A DNA stretch of 6,285 nt, from NCBI GenBank assembly GCA_009700815.1, contig WLLG01000138.1:1-6285 (forward strand). The letters run 5' to 3'. A program made the translations under genes and the position numbers. This DNA comes from Actinomycetota bacterium (lineage in GTDB: Bacteria > Actinomycetota > Acidimicrobiia > Acidimicrobiales > Microtrichaceae). Shown in pieces: positions 5,493-6,285 of the stretch; the stretch's first letter is position 1; each line of letters opens with the position of its first letter. The notes under the pieces were generated by a model. That model was not told the DNA's origin and ran no database searches. It saw only the letters and a program-made list of their open reading frames with translations.

Positions 5493-6285
5493 CACTGCGC
5501 GCCCGGGCGGATAGTCGGCGGACTGATGACCATCAGGTCGGCCTTTTGGAAGTCTTTGAGCGTGCCATACCCCGTTACTGCCATGGACTTACGAAGGGCA
5601 CCCATCAGGTTGGTACGGCCATCTGCGCGGTCCGAGGGACCATTCAGGATTTGTTCCAGACTGCCCACTTGATCCATCCGCCGCATTCCTCCGCGCGGCA
5701 GGCTGTGGTGGAAGCTGGAACGGGACCACAGGGCTCCACCTGCGGGCGCCTCGTCAGCACGAGCAAGTGGGGATCCAAGCATGACGCCGTCTGCCCCGCA
5801 GACCACGGCTTTGGCAATGTCTCCACCAGTGCGCATGCCACCGTCGGCAATGACGTGGACATACACGCCCGTTTCATCAAGGTGACGCATGCGCGCTGCG
5901 CGTGCATCGGCAATTGCAGTGGCTTGCGGGTTACCAACTCCAAGGACTCGTCCAGTGGTTGAGGCAACCCCAGGACCGACACCCACCAACACTCCTGCTG
6001 CACCGGTTCGCATGAGGTGAAGTGCGGCTTGGTAGCTCGCGCAACCGCCTACCAGGACGGGTACTTCCAAGCGGCGAACGAGGTGCTTCAGGTCTAACGG
6101 CTCGTGGGCACCCTCCGTGAGGTGTTCAGCAGAAGTTACCGTTCCGTGAATAACCAGCAGGTCTGGCTCAGCTCGAACAATATGAGCGAGCAGCGACTCG
6201 GTTGAGGCTGGAGTAACGGCAATACATACCGTTGCGCCAGCTTCGCGAATCTCGGACACTCTCTGCGCAATCAAATCTGGTTGAA
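5492..6285 (-). CDS. guaB3: GuaB3-type IMP dehydrogenase family protein (C-terminal 263 residues; 5' end outside window)
   Basis: This is the C-terminal two thirds of a TIM-barrel IMPDH/GMP-reductase family protein of the GuaB3 type, which is about 370-390 residues and lacks CBS domains. The frame is open to the right edge. An internal TTG at 6274 falls inside a conserved segment and is not the real start. Visible features are the barrel strand VPVLVGGCAS (6064-6035), the phosphate/catalytic-loop region GVGPGVASTTGRVLG (5983-5939), VHVIADGGMRTGGDIAKAV with the IMP-phosphate-binding Asp-Gly-Gly, and DGVMLGSPLA. The equivalent IMPDH loop is GPGSICTTR; here the catalytic Cys is Ser (codon 5960-5962) and the Arg is Gly. 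GuaB3 catalytic function is less settled than that of GuaB, so the exact reaction is uncertain. It ends with a TGA overlapping the guaA ATG, placing it in a guanine-nucleotide operon. Canonical guaB is often nearby in actinobacteria but is not seen here. Confidence 0.93.
   Translation of the reverse strand, partial: QPDLIAQRVSEIREAGATVCIAVTPASTESLLAHIVRAEPDLLVIHGTVTSAEHLTEGAHEPLDLKHLVRRLEVPVLVGGCASYQAALHLMRTGAAGVLVGVGPGVASTTGRVLGVGNPQATAIADARAARMRHLDETGVYVHVIADGGMRTGGDIAKAVVCGADGVMLGSPLARADEAPAGGALWSRSSFHHSLPRGGMRRMDQVGSLEQILNGPSDRADGRTNLMGALRKSMAVTGYGTLKDFQKADLMVISPPTIRPGAQ

Noticed and set aside
5444..5962. Plus-strand open frame of 172 codons across the guaB3/guaA junction
   Set aside because: It overlaps two conserved minus-strand genes and is explained as a GC-rich codon shadow.
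5492..6274. A complete 260-residue short IMPDH-like gene starting at TTG 6274
   Set aside because: The frame continues upstream to the window edge (Gln-Pro-Asp before this Leu), and the TTG lies inside a conserved family segment, so this is a partial GuaB3 rather than a short gene.
1..6285. A novel defence, mobile or biosynthetic system
   Set aside because: All coding space is accounted for by five housekeeping-type genes on one strand; there are no transposases, integrases, toxin-antitoxin pairs, CRISPR repeats or unexplained large gaps.

Overview
This window looks like an ordinary chromosomal core region of an actinobacterium. The evidence is the non-CBS IMP dehydrogenase-like protein GuaB3 directly upstream of guaA, a GMP synthase closely resembling actinobacterial homologues, a RipA-like coiled-coil NlpC/P60 endopeptidase, and a PcrA/UvrD helicase with actinobacterial-type motifs. 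By eye the base composition is moderately G+C-rich (mid-to-high 50s per cent), lower than in Streptomyces or Mycobacterium. That would suit a lower-GC actinobacterial lineage, but the genus cannot be named from this sequence alone.

All five genes lie on the minus strand, so transcription runs from high to low coordinates. In that order they are: the 3' part of guaB3 (cut by the right edge); guaA, whose start overlaps the guaB3 stop; a 90-base gap; a secreted NlpC/P60 peptidase; after 24 bases a dienelactone-hydrolase-family protein; after 97 bases a PcrA/UvrD-type helicase (cut by the left edge after 523 residues). About 95% of the window is coding. No stretch of 300 bases lacks a gene. I saw no tRNA, rRNA, CRISPR array, transposase or attachment site.

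guaB3 and guaA form a translationally coupled guanine-nucleotide unit. GuaA converts XMP to GMP, and GuaB3 is an IMPDH/GMP-reductase paralogue. The NlpC/P60 gene probably starts a new transcript in the 3714-3803 gap and is likely co-transcribed with the hydrolase gene. pcrA has its own Shine-Dalgarno, and GC-rich inverted repeats separate it from the hydrolase.

I found no convincing undescribed multi-gene system. The points most worth a second look are small: a serine where IMP dehydrogenase has its catalytic cysteine in GuaB3; a 16-base-period duplication that copies the last codons and stop region of guaA; an unusually long GuaA N-terminus; and an SD-less start plus a palindrome upstream of the peptidase.
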